The notes: generated by a model from the letters alone, not told the origin. Shown: positions 37,077 to 45,456, numbered from the stretch's first letter. The stretch: 64,000 nt of DNA from UBA10324 sp038326325 (GCA_038326325.1 JBBQJW010000002.1:1-64000); one strand, 5' to 3'. Numbers and translations are program-made.

Positions 37077-37099
37077 TTGTCGGTCGGAGACCGGACAAC
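37077..37099. repeat. Third copy of the GGTCGGAGACC palindrome
   Basis: TTGTCGGTCGGAGACCGGAC followed by AA, in the same orientation as the left copy, 30 bp beyond the end of the small membrane protein gene at 37127. Only the palindromic core is shared, not the flanks. Confidence 0.65.
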
Positions 37100-37126
37100 G
37101 GGAAGGTGCCAACATAGGAGCAGTTT

Positions 37127-37327
37127 TTATTGAGGATTTAGCAAACGATGAAATGCTTCTATAATAAAAATGATACCCCCTATTATCGTGAAATAAGGAT
37201 AGGCAGTAGCATCAGCATAGAGACCTCTACGATAACCGTACTTAGGATTTTTTTTATTGTCTTTATAAGCAAAATATCCGGTTATTATAAAAAAACATCC
37301 TATCAGTATTTGTAATAGGGGATTCAT
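37127..37327 (-). CDS. Small two-helix membrane protein
   Basis: A 66-residue protein with two membrane helices (about 3-20 and 45-61) joined by a basic, tyrosine-rich loop (KDNKKNPKYGYRRGLYADA). I recognise no named family. It stands between the GGTCGGAGACC palindrome and the 198-bp repeat array. Confidence 0.55.
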   Translation of the reverse strand: MNPLLQILIGCFFIITGYFAYKDNKKNPKYGYRRGLYADATAYPYFTIIGGIIFIIEAFHRLLNPQ

Positions 37328-37397
37328 TTTTTAAAATTTATTTTCAGTAGCATTATCAACAATTAACTCTCCACCCTTGTTAGTGTTACACCTTTTT

Positions 37398-37930
37398 CAT
37401 TTCAAAACAAATATAACATGCTTGCGGTTTAGCTAATTGGAGGATACCATCAGCTGAGCAGCAATTTGTTTTGAACTATGAATGAGAATGATTTAATGAA
37501 TACTATGATGAATGAAAATAAAAATCATAGTCAATCCCAAAATCAAACAAATCATTGTTCAGACATTTTTCTTTCTTCTTGGTCTTCCCTTTTTTCATTT
37601 CAAAACAAATATAACATGCTTGCGGTTTAGCTTGTTGGAGGATACCATCAGTTGAGCAGCAATTTGTTTTGAACTATGAATGAGAATGATTGAATGAATA
37701 CTATGATGAATGAAAATAAAAATCATAGTCAATCCCAAAATCAAACAAATCATAGTTCAGACATTTTTCTTTCTTCCTGGTCTTCCCATTTTTCATTTCA
37801 AAACAAATATAACATGCTTGCGGTTTAGCTAATTAGAGGATACCATCAGCTGAGCAGCAATTTGTTTTGAACTATGATTGAGAATGATTTAATGAATACT
37901 ATAATGAATGAAAATAAAAATCATAGTTCA
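37398..37930. repeat. 198-bp tandem repeats, three copies (last truncated)
   Basis: The segment starting CATTTCAAAACAAATATAAC recurs at 37398, 37596 and 37794, exactly 198 bp apart, with only scattered differences. Each unit goes through TTGCGGTTTAGC, GAGGATACCATCAG, GTTTTGAACTATGA and TCATAGTCAATCCC. The third copy breaks off near 37929 where the GxxExxY gene begins. Minus-strand 32-codon frames starting at the CAT are nearly identical in the copies. The whole 37328-37920 gap consists of these repeats. Confidence 0.9.
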
Positions 37931-38334
37931 GTAACTGTTTTTTTATTTGGCTTCATCACTCTCTTGAATTGCAGACTTGAATTGCCGAAATTAATAAGCA
38001 ATCCTATCGTCATTCCGTATGCTTCCAGATAATTGATTGCCTGCGCCAGGTGAACATCTTCCAATTGTATTACCGCTTTTAGTTCTACCATTATTTTTCC
38101 CTCAACAAAAAAATCAACCCGCCGCTCACCTATGCTTTCTCCTTTGTAGAAAATTTCCATTTCATGTTCTCTGCTAAATTCCAATCCCTGCTTTCGCATT
38201 TCGATAGCAAGCGCGCGCTGATAAATCACTTCCTGAAAACCATTCCCAAGTATGCGATGCACTTCCATCGCGCACCCTATAATCTTTCCGGTTAATTCGC
38301 TCTCAGGATATTCTTGCTTTATTGCTGTGTTCAT
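37921..38334 (-). CDS. GxxExxY protein (PD-(D/E)XK-like)
   Basis: A 137-residue protein of the GxxExxY family: IGCAMEVHRILGNGFQEVIYQRAL carries the G-x-x-E-x-x-Y motif (GNGFQEVIYQ, about 30-39), and E-x-x-M-E-I-F-Y plus VDFFVEGKIMVELKA fit a PD-(D/E)XK-like nuclease core (D..E-x-K). The biological role is unknown. The gene splits an array of 198-bp repeats: its final codon and stop lie in repeat sequence, and the unit resumes just before its start. Confidence 0.88.
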   Translation of the reverse strand: MNTAIKQEYPESELTGKIIGCAMEVHRILGNGFQEVIYQRALAIEMRKQGLEFSREHEMEIFYKGESIGERRVDFFVEGKIMVELKAVIQLEDVHLAQAINYLEAYGMTIGLLINFGNSSLQFKRVMKPNKKTVTEL

Positions 38335-38344
38335 GGCTTTCCTA

Positions 38345-38512
38345 TATGTTTTGAACTATGATTGAGAATGATTGAATGAATACTATGATGAATGAAAATA
38401 AAAATCATAGTCAATCCCAAAATCAAACAAATCATAGTTCAGACATTTTTCTTTCTTCTTGCTGTTCTTGATTTTTATTTCAAAACAAATATAACATGCT
38501 TGCGGTTTAGTT
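38345..38512. repeat. Resumed 198-bp repeat unit beyond the GxxExxY gene
   Basis: The unit continues from GTTTTGAACTATGATTGAG and keeps the normal 128-bp distance to the next TTTCAAAACAAATATAAC block. It ends in TTGCGGTTTAG and then shares a further piece, TTGTTGTGTTCAT and CAGGTTTTAAACTGTTAC, with the copy at 39198. Confidence 0.85.
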
Positions 38513-38581
38513 TGTTGTGTTCATTAACAGGTTTTAAACTGTTACACCTCATGGAGAAAAAATGTCGCGCTGGTGCGCTAT

Positions 38582-38632
38582 GTGTCCGACTGCAAGTCGG
38601 ACACAATTAACTGAACTCGGCTACAAGCCGAG
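38582..38632. repeat. Two adjacent REP-like palindromes
   Basis: GTGTCCGACT / AGTCGGACAC (38582-38604, 10-bp stem, 3-nt loop) and CTCGGCT / AGCCGAG (38616-38632, 7-bp stem, 3-nt loop) follow one another. They have the shape of REP/RAYT-type extragenic palindromes. No T-tract follows, so they are poor terminators. No RAYT transposase is in the window. Confidence 0.6.
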
Positions 38633-38660
38633 CACAACGGGGATGTCTATACTCAATGTG

Positions 38661-39203
38661 CTAATGACTTTCAATTAAGAATTTTCTGTCTGTTTGTTTT
38701 GCCGTTCTCATTGCAAGAATAAATTCTAAGAACTTAGAAGCATTAATGTCGGTAAAGCCAACTGCTAAATTCAATTCTTGAAAACCCATTTCTTTGGATA
38801 CATCTGCGAAGAATTTATACGCACTTCCTTTCTTCCTTGATGGTTCAAATTTTTCATCAACAACCAAGCAGATAAATTTTTGTCTTTGGACAGAAGCGAT
38901 GTAAGCGTCTTGAATTATTCCCCAATTAATGAAATCCATGTGGAGTGTCCTGTCAAAAATTCCAATCTCATTTACGATTATTTGTGGTCGTCTGTCAAGT
39001 AGTTGATAAATTCCAACTAGATAACCAAGACTGAAAAAGCAAATGCACATCCATTCTATCCATTGATTTTCTGAAGAGCTATGAAAGAAAATACCGGGCA
39101 CAACAAAAATTGAACAAAGCAGCATCAACCGAATTGCTTTCCAAGGTGACTTATAAATTTTATACTCAGTAATTCCGCCCTTGTCGGTGTTCCCTTTTTT
39201 CAT
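38661..39203 (-). CDS. Two-helix membrane protein, possibly STM3941/PH-like family
   Basis: A 180-residue protein. After a short polar start come KIYKSPWKAIRLMLLCSIFV (helix 1) and a second helix (about 50-68), then a cytoplasmic domain with IIVNEIGIFDRTLHMDFINW, typical of bacterial PH-like STM3941 proteins. Function unknown. Its ATG lies within a copy of the 198-bp repeat, and the first codons (MKKGNTDKGG) have a decayed counterpart at 37370-37400 upstream of the first repeat copy. Confidence 0.6.
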   Translation of the reverse strand: MKKGNTDKGGITEYKIYKSPWKAIRLMLLCSIFVVPGIFFHSSSENQWIEWMCICFFSLGYLVGIYQLLDRRPQIIVNEIGIFDRTLHMDFINWGIIQDAYIASVQRQKFICLVVDEKFEPSRKKGSAYKFFADVSKEMGFQELNLAVGFTDINASKFLEFILAMRTAKQTDRKFLIESH

Positions 39204-39270
39204 TTCAAAACAAATATAACATGCTTGCGGTTTAGCTTGTTGTGTTCATCAACAGGTTTTAAACTGTTAC
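39198..39270. repeat. Partial 198-bp repeat copy
   Basis: CATTTCAAAACAAATATAAC, TTGCGGTTTAGC and TTGTTGTGTTCATCAACAGG match the copy ending at 38545. The GTTTTAAACTGTTACAC of the other copy here reads GTTTTAAACTGTTACTC, so the iterated TGTTACA element is lost by one change. Confidence 0.8.
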
Positions 39271-39902
39271 TCACCTTTGCGCTCTGCTCAACCATTTTTC
39301 GTATCGGTTTCAGCACTGCTTGTATTGGTTCTGCAATTTTCCGCATAGGGTTTATCGTTTTTCGTATCAGAAAAATAACTGCGCCAACAGGGTTTGTCGT
39401 TTTTCGTGTATGGTATTCTATTTTTCAAGTAAGGCCTGTTGTTTTTCGTGCACGAAAAACAGCTTTACTCATACGAAAAACTATAAGTGTAACAGACTGT
39501 TCAGTAAATTTTTTGCCTCTTTTCAGGCATCGGCACGGCTGAGTGCCTGATTATTTCGTCGGACAATTTTAACCAATTGCTTATATTTAGTTACTAAACC
39601 ACAATCGGATAAATAAGTTAATTCGCCGACCAATAAAATTTGCGTGTATGTTTTGGTTCCTTTTGAGCATAAATACTTCCTTTAAAATATTTGAATATTA
39701 ACAAATTTTATAAATAACAGCTATTCTCTTTTTAAAAAAGCCGGCAAAAATATTTTGGCGCTTTGGCGACACAAAGTTGTTCGTCGAAAAGAAATTTATT
39801 GTTACCTAAATTCGTTTATCGAAAATTTTAAGTTGCTGCTATTAAGGCGGTTAGTATTGCCCCGCGTTCAATTCTTTTTTCACTAAAACAAAAATTAACA
39901 AC
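39271..39902. other. Gene-poor stretch with TTTTTCGT repeats
   Basis: From about 39290 to 39480 the octamer TTTTTCGT (and ACGAAAAA) recurs irregularly, including two copies of about 20 bp close to GTTTTTCGTATCAG / TTTATCGTTTTTCGTATC. Two overlapping open frames cover it on the plus strand but both are low-complexity translations (FRIGF, FRIRK), so I do not call a gene. From 39543 to 39902 I see nothing but an AT-rich leader. Confidence 0.45.
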
Positions 39903-40520
39903 ATGAGAAAACCACGCGTTATTACCAATTACAAAAAAGTGCGTCAGGCAGATCTGGGCACTGTAGCACAAACAGTTCATGATATGATGACCGGAAATGC
40001 CACATTTCCGACTCCACCCATAACCATGGCTGCTTTTTTACTGTTAGTAAAAGACTATGTGCTGAAACTGGCAACGGCACTGCACGGTACTCCGGTGCAA
40101 ACCACTGCTAAAAATGTGGCGAAAACCGCACTGCTCGATGCTATGACCAAAAATGCGGTGTATGTAAATGCTACTGCCGACGGCAACGAAGGCGAACTGC
40201 AGAGCAGCGGCTATTTTTTAGCCAAAACCCCGCAACCTAAAGGCCCCCTCGCAGTGCCATCGTTGTTCAGGGTTAATGCGAGTCCTGAACCCGGTCGCGC
40301 TATTGTTGAATTTATGGGCTTGCCGGGCTCTACTTACTTAGTGCGGCTTACACCTGATATTAGAACCGACCGATCTTTATGGCAAACGGCAATTGACACC
40401 AGGCGAAATTTTATTATTGAAGGTTTAACTTCGGGTAGCCGTTACACTTTTATTGGAGCATATAAAGGCGCAAGCAATGTGCTCAATTTTACGCAGCCCG
40501 TTGAAGTGGTGATACAGTAA
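39903..40520 (+). CDS. Conserved hypothetical protein with FN3-like C-terminus
   Basis: A 205-residue protein without a signal peptide. N-terminal half: KVRQADLGTVAQTVHDMMTGNATFPTPP and a helical stretch, a common Bacteroidota layout. C-terminal half (about 115-205): a fibronectin-III-like sandwich (SPEPGRAIVEFMGLPGSTYLV-type strands, ending SGSRYTFIGAYKGASNVLNF). The function is unknown. It is followed closely by an intrinsic terminator. Confidence 0.7.
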   Translation: MRKPRVITNYKKVRQADLGTVAQTVHDMMTGNATFPTPPITMAAFLLLVKDYVLKLATALHGTPVQTTAKNVAKTALLDAMTKNAVYVNATADGNEGELQSSGYFLAKTPQPKGPLAVPSLFRVNASPEPGRAIVEFMGLPGSTYLVRLTPDIRTDRSLWQTAIDTRRNFIIEGLTSGSRYTFIGAYKGASNVLNFTQPVEVVIQ

Positions 40521-40554
40521 TTAATAATGGATAATTGTTAATGGATAATTTTAT

Positions 40555-40592
40555 AAAAATCCGCACGACTGTTAAAGTCATGCGGATTTTTT
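40555..40592 (+). terminator. Intrinsic terminator (first of an inverted pair)
   Basis: AAAATCCGCACGACT and AGTCATGCGGATTTT pair with one mismatch around a GTTAA loop; A and T runs flank both sides, so it can work in either direction. A decayed reverse-complement copy lies at 43082-43123. Confidence 0.85.
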
Positions 40593-40663
40593 TATTTCAG
40601 TAAAAACTATAACTTTACAATCTGATTGAAAATTTCATTTTACCTTTTTAAAAAATAATTTTT

Positions 40664-43030
40664 ATGAAAAAAGTTTTTACAATTTCAGTTTTGTTTTTCT
40701 GTATTCAGTATGTTAATGCACAAACATGGAATACTATTGGAAATGCAGGTACTACTCCCGGCACTAACTTTATTGGCACTACTGACAACAAAGATTTTGT
40801 TTTTAAAACAAATAATACAGAAAAGGGTAGAGTAAAATCAAACGGGCTTTGGCAATTTGGCGTCACCGGAAATCTTGCAAAATTTGATTCTGCAGGAAAT
40901 CTTTCCTTTGCCGGAAATGCCGTTTATAAAGTTGCCGGAAATAAATATGCTTTTCAATATTCTGGCAATGCGAATTATGGATTGTTTTTTAATTCAACAA
41001 ATCTTCGTTACGAATTCAGAGATGTTAATGCCTCACCGGTTGCTTATTTTAATGCGAACGGAACGGGTGGTGCCTATATAAAGGGAAGTACAGGTATTGG
41101 AACTGTTACACCTGTTGGTAAGCTCAATGTAAAGGGAAACAGCAATGTACCGCAATTAGTAGTGGATGCAAACAGCACTCAGAGTAATACTAACCCGCTG
41201 ATTAAGCTACGCAACAATAATGGTCAGGATTTAATGTGGATTCATTCTGATGATACTTCAGATTGTTTTGTTGGGGTAAATGCCGGAAGATTAAATAATG
41301 TTGTGGGTTTTGGAACTGATAATACTTTTATCGGGGGCAATTCAGGTCGCTCTAACACTACAGGATTCTGGAATACAGCTACAGGGTCACATTCCCTTAG
41401 CTCAAACACGGAAGGAAATTTTAATACGGCTGACGGAGTAGAAGCGCTTTATTCCAACACAACGGGGTACCAAAATACTGCAATCGGAGTTCGAGCTCTT
41501 TATTCCAATGATATCGGGGGTAATAATACCGCAACCGGGTTTCATACAATGTATCAAAATACAACAGGAGTGAATAATGTAGCTTACGGAAATGATGCTC
41601 TTTTTTCAAACAGCGACGGATATTCAAATTCCGCCATGGGTTTTAGCTGCCTAACTTATAACTCTACAGGTCACGATAACACAGCAGTAGGAACGAATGC
41701 TCTTCGTGCGAATACAAGCGGCTTGTACAATACCGCGGTTGGAAGTTCTGCCCTTAATTTAACTACAACCGGCTCCTACAATACAGCCATCGGGTACAAG
41801 GCCCTTTATGCTACTAACCCCATTGGTTATGGCAACACAGCCGTTGGGGCGCTTACACTTGAACACAACACTGATGGACATCACAACACAGGCTGTGGTA
41901 CAGCAGTAATGAATAGTAACACAACTGGAATTTATAATACTGCTGTCGGAAATGGTGCTCTTTATTATAATGTTTCCGGAAATTACAATTGTTCTTACGG
42001 AACCTATTCTGTTTATAATAATGATGTCGGAAGCTTCAATGTAGGAATAGGATATCAATCACTTTTTTTTACTTATGGAAATAATAATACGGGTATTGGA
42101 TATAAATCTCTTGAAAATAATCAAGGCGGAAGTAATAATACGGCTCTTGGTTACTTAGCCGGGAGCAATGGTTCTCCGACTAATCTTACTGCTGTCGGAT
42201 ACAATGCCGGGCATGTTAACAGCTTGTCAAATTCAGTTGAAATAGGTAACACAACAGTGGGTTGGATTGGCGGACAGGTAGGTTGGAGTAATTACAGCGA
42301 TAAGCGTATAAAGGATAACATTCAAAGCAATGTTCCGGGATTGCTCTTTATTAATAAACTAAACCCTGTCACTTACCATTTAAATATTCACCGAGAAAAT
42401 GAGATCTGCGGAATAAAAGATTCCGTTGAATGGGATGGAAAATATGATTTGGAAAAAATCATTCAAACAGGTTTTATTGCACAAGAAGTTGAGCAGGCTG
42501 CAAAGGAATGTAAGTTTGATTTTAATGGTGTTACACCTCCCCATGATGACAGTAAACTCTATAGTTTACAGTATGCATCATTTGTTGTTCCTCTTGTAAA
42601 AGCTGTACAGGAATTAGATTCAATGAATATTGACCTTAAAACTTCGAATGATGAATTGAAAAATGAGATTGCACAATTAAAACAACAAATGAATCAATTC
42701 GACCAATCACTTTCACAATGCTGTAACAGTTATCAGTCAGCAGGTGGTAGTCAGGGGGCAACAGATATTCCTAAACTGAATCAGAATGTGCCGAATCCGT
42801 TTTCGCTAAATACAGTTATTAAATATTACCTGCCGCAATCCGCTAAAAATGGAGTCATTAAAATATACTCAATCTATGGCACAGAATTAAAATCATTCTC
42901 TCTCAATCAAACTGGTTTCGGTGAAGTTTTAGTTTCCGGAGGTTCACTTTCTTCCGGAGTTTATGTTTATACCTTACTGATTGATGGAAATTCGTTCGAT
43001 ACAAAGCAAATGATACTGACAAAGAATTAA
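40664..43030 (+). CDS. T9SS protein with head-like repeats and an internal S74 chaperone
   Basis: A 788-residue secreted protein. Signal peptide (to VNAQ); roughly 15 repeats of about 23 residues with N.A.G..AL.SNTTG patterns (about 220-520), like trimeric adhesin heads or phage fibres; then an intramolecular chaperone of endosialidase (peptidase S74) with YSDKRIKDNIQSN at about 542-554 and GFIAQEVE; a short coiled coil (about 650-680); and a type A T9SS tail (VPNPFSLNTVIKYYLPQ ... SSGVYVYTLLIDG). S74 domains normally sit at the very C-terminus and are cleaved off. Here a sorting domain follows. Confidence 0.85.
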   Translation: MKKVFTISVLFFCIQYVNAQTWNTIGNAGTTPGTNFIGTTDNKDFVFKTNNTEKGRVKSNGLWQFGVTGNLAKFDSAGNLSFAGNAVYKVAGNKYAFQYSGNANYGLFFNSTNLRYEFRDVNASPVAYFNANGTGGAYIKGSTGIGTVTPVGKLNVKGNSNVPQLVVDANSTQSNTNPLIKLRNNNGQDLMWIHSDDTSDCFVGVNAGRLNNVVGFGTDNTFIGGNSGRSNTTGFWNTATGSHSLSSNTEGNFNTADGVEALYSNTTGYQNTAIGVRALYSNDIGGNNTATGFHTMYQNTTGVNNVAYGNDALFSNSDGYSNSAMGFSCLTYNSTGHDNTAVGTNALRANTSGLYNTAVGSSALNLTTTGSYNTAIGYKALYATNPIGYGNTAVGALTLEHNTDGHHNTGCGTAVMNSNTTGIYNTAVGNGALYYNVSGNYNCSYGTYSVYNNDVGSFNVGIGYQSLFFTYGNNNTGIGYKSLENNQGGSNNTALGYLAGSNGSPTNLTAVGYNAGHVNSLSNSVEIGNTTVGWIGGQVGWSNYSDKRIKDNIQSNVPGLLFINKLNPVTYHLNIHRENEICGIKDSVEWDGKYDLEKIIQTGFIAQEVEQAAKECKFDFNGVTPPHDDSKLYSLQYASFVVPLVKAVQELDSMNIDLKTSNDELKNEIAQLKQQMNQFDQSLSQCCNSYQSAGGSQGATDIPKLNQNVPNPFSLNTVIKYYLPQSAKNGVIKIYSIYGTELKSFSLNQTGFGEVLVSGGSLSSGVYVYTLLIDGNSFDTKQMILTKN

Positions 43031-43081
43031 GGATTTTATTTGATCCTATAAATTGGTTCTAAGTGAGTAGCTCACACTTAT

Positions 43082-43123
43082 AAAAAAATCCGCATGACTT
43101 TAACAGTTGTGCTGACTTTTTTT
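43082..43123. repeat. Decayed inverted copy of the 40555 terminator
   Basis: AAAAAAATCCGCATGACTTT followed by AACAGTTGTGCTGAC and a long T run is the reverse complement of the hairpin at 40555-40592 with a few changes that weaken the 3' arm. The two copies bracket the S74/T9SS gene. The T-run makes it a possible weak terminator of that gene. Confidence 0.7.
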
Positions 43124-43305
43124 TGTTTCAATACTATTATGCTTCAATCGAATTTGTGTTGAAGATTGTTCATTGTATTCAATCATTTATTAATTGAATC
43201 CTGCTGTTTATTAGTCGAAAGCTTGATTTCGCGACCTTATAGTAAACTTTGTCGTAGAGCAATAAAAAGTGCGGAGTCAGCACTTAAATCACTGACAAAA
43301 ATAAA

Positions 43306-44739
43306 ATGAGAATAGTTGCTACACCATTTCTTTTTATTTTGATGTTACACTTTGCCTTTTACACTTCGGCACAAACTACAAGTTACAATTCTGCTGTAAC
43401 AGGAGGGGAGTACCTGTATGAAAAAAACAGTGCTTCAAATCCATGCATTACTGCACAGCAATATGCCGAGATAGAAACAAGGTGTAACACCAACTCGGCT
43501 CTATACATTCACAGCGATGCAGAAAAAAGTTCAGCTTCAACTGTTACACTTTCGTGGCCGTTACAGGCCGCTTCCGGATTTACTGATTGCAGTTATTATT
43601 TTATTAGTGCGCATGTAGATCAGGATGCGGCAACAACTACCTTTAGTGATTATAACTGTGGTTCAATTGCCTATGATGGGCACAAAGGAACCGACATTGC
43701 AATTTGGCCTTTCCCGTTTTATAAAATGGATAACGATCAGGTAGAAGTGATAGCTGCAGCCGAAGGAACCATTATTGACAAACACGATGGTGAGTATGAT
43801 AGAAATTGTGTTGGAGTTGGCAGTGGTTTAATAGCCAATTATGTAGTAGTTCAACAGAGTGATGGGTCAAGGGCATTGTACTGGCACATGAAAAAAAATT
43901 CATTGACAACAAAAACAATCGGGCAAACTGTTACAGCTGGCGAGTTCATAGGCATTGTTGGTAGTTCAGGCAGCTCTTCTGGTCCGCATCTGCATTTCGA
44001 AGTTTGGGCAGGTAGTACCAATGCCACCATTAACGATCCGTTTTCGGGCATCTGTAACACTTTGAATGCTAATTCGTGGTGGACGGCACAGAAACCCTAT
44101 ACCGAACCACAGGTTTTAAAAGCTTCGGTGCATACAACAGATTTATCAGCACCACCATGCCCAACCACTGAAACACTAAATGAAAGCACTTCATACACGC
44201 TTCCATTTCAGGGAGCAGGACTATCGCCGGGCTATGCTAAGTTTTATATTTTTTTACGAAACGAAACAGCAGGCACTACTGTCGATATGAGTATTTTAAA
44301 TCCGAACTCAACAGTATTTAACAGCTGGTCGCACTCCTGCACAACAGATTATAATGCAAGTTACTGGGGCTATTCAAAACTGTTACCTACCTTACCGGGC
44401 ACTTATACTTTTCAGGCCACTTACAATGGAATTACATGTTCTCAATCGTTTGATGTTGTTGTTCCTTCAGCTATTTTAGAAATCGGAAATGATTTATACG
44501 GACTAAATATTTATCAGGATAGAGATAATAATCTGGTGCAGATTTATTTGAAAGATAAATTCAAAAAGCTGAATCAATTAATAATTTTAAATGAGTTAGG
44601 CCAACAGATTTATAAAGACCAGATAAATTTTAATGCAACAACAATTGATGTAACAGATTATGCATCGGGAATTTATTTTGTTCAGGCATTAACTACTGAT
44701 AATAAAATTTTTAATCAAAAGTTAATGATCGCAAAATAG
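43306..44739 (+). CDS. M23 (LytM) peptidase with T9SS sorting domain
   Basis: A 477-residue secreted protein. Signal peptide MRIVATPFLFILM to SAQ; a lysostaphin/LytM-type domain with zinc ligands H126 and D130 (GHKGTD) and the HLHFE motif (about 228-232), preceded by GEFIGIVGSSGSSSGP; then a beta-sandwich region and a type A sorting tail (LIILNELGQQIYKD ... SGIYFVQALTTDNK). M23 enzymes cut peptidoglycan cross-bridges or glycine-rich peptides; exported by T9SS it may act on other bacteria or matrix proteins. That target is inference. Six TGTWACA elements lie in the gene. Confidence 0.87.
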   Translation: MRIVATPFLFILMLHFAFYTSAQTTSYNSAVTGGEYLYEKNSASNPCITAQQYAEIETRCNTNSALYIHSDAEKSSASTVTLSWPLQAASGFTDCSYYFISAHVDQDAATTTFSDYNCGSIAYDGHKGTDIAIWPFPFYKMDNDQVEVIAAAEGTIIDKHDGEYDRNCVGVGSGLIANYVVVQQSDGSRALYWHMKKNSLTTKTIGQTVTAGEFIGIVGSSGSSSGPHLHFEVWAGSTNATINDPFSGICNTLNANSWWTAQKPYTEPQVLKASVHTTDLSAPPCPTTETLNESTSYTLPFQGAGLSPGYAKFYIFLRNETAGTTVDMSILNPNSTVFNSWSHSCTTDYNASYWGYSKLLPTLPGTYTFQATYNGITCSQSFDVVVPSAILEIGNDLYGLNIYQDRDNNLVQIYLKDKFKKLNQLIILNELGQQIYKDQINFNATTIDVTDYASGIYFVQALTTDNKIFNQKLMIAK

Positions 44740-44790
44740 TTTCAGCCGTTAGTCTTTATTTCTGTGCCCCAAGTTATCGACTCAATACAA

Positions 44791-45156
44791 TTATGCAGCT
44801 TCACGGCAAACAGTGGTGTAGGGGATAGCCCGCAGTCGTTCAACCGGAATTAACTTACCTGTAACAGAGCAGACTCCGTAGGTTCCGTTGGCTATGCGAC
44901 TTAAAGCATTTTCGAGCGACCGCATTAATTTTAATTGTCGGGTCATTGATGTAGTTAACTCTGTTAGCAGCTCTTCGTTATCCAATTCAAATAGTTTGAA
45001 ATTCACATCTCGGTTATTGTTATAATCAGCGAGTTGCTCCGATGCCGATTCGAATTCAGCTTTTGCGACATTATATCTTTCTTGAATAATATTTTTAAAC
45101 TCCTGTAACACTTCGGTGCTGTAATAAGTTTGAGCTTCAGATTTTGCAATTGTCAT
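44791..45156 (-). CDS. TraR/DksA-family protein with reduced zinc finger
   Basis: About 121 residues; the start at 45156 (MTIAKSEAQTYYS) is preferred because the extra 73 residues of the longer open frame look untranslated. The helical hairpin (about 15-85) is followed by ANGTYGVCSVTGKLIPVERL and PYTTVCREAA. The canonical finger has four cysteines; here the second and fourth are T and A, as in many Bacteroidota relatives. Such proteins bind the RNA polymerase secondary channel and tune stress transcription; ppGpp synergy is not certain without full zinc binding. Confidence 0.82.
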   Translation of the reverse strand: MTIAKSEAQTYYSTEVLQEFKNIIQERYNVAKAEFESASEQLADYNNNRDVNFKLFELDNEELLTELTTSMTRQLKLMRSLENALSRIANGTYGVCSVTGKLIPVERLRAIPYTTVCREAA

Positions 45157-45456
45157 ATGTTTAGTTTTTGGTTGGTGAGTTAGATTTCTAAAAATTATTT
45201 CTTTTCCCTCATTAAAAAAACCTGCCATATTTATTATGCTGTTTTTTTCAAAAAAACAAGAAGGTATTTCCTTTAAATGGGGAAAAATTTCTATGCTTAA
45301 AGCAATAGTGTGGAATTTTATTTCCTGAACCGATAGGTGTAACAGTCGTATCTGATAACTGCTGAGTGAATTCATGATTGAGCTTACCTTGTCAGCACTT
45401 AATAGTTATAAATATAGGTAGCATGTTATTTGAGTCATTAACGCTAAAACAGCGAA

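Noticed and set aside
37398..38512. The regularly spaced 198-bp repeats looked at first like a CRISPR-type array
   Set aside because: Whole units are near identical with no variable spacers, the period is far too long, and no cas genes are present. They are plain tandem repeats.
39225..39550. Two overlapping plus-strand frames of 76-105 codons
   Set aside because: They translate the low-complexity TTTTTCGT array in two frames at once, start in a repeat copy, and show no family features.
44791..45375. Longer 194-residue version of the DksA-like protein
   Set aside because: The additional 73 residues have no family match, while the Met at 45156 gives the normal length for the family.
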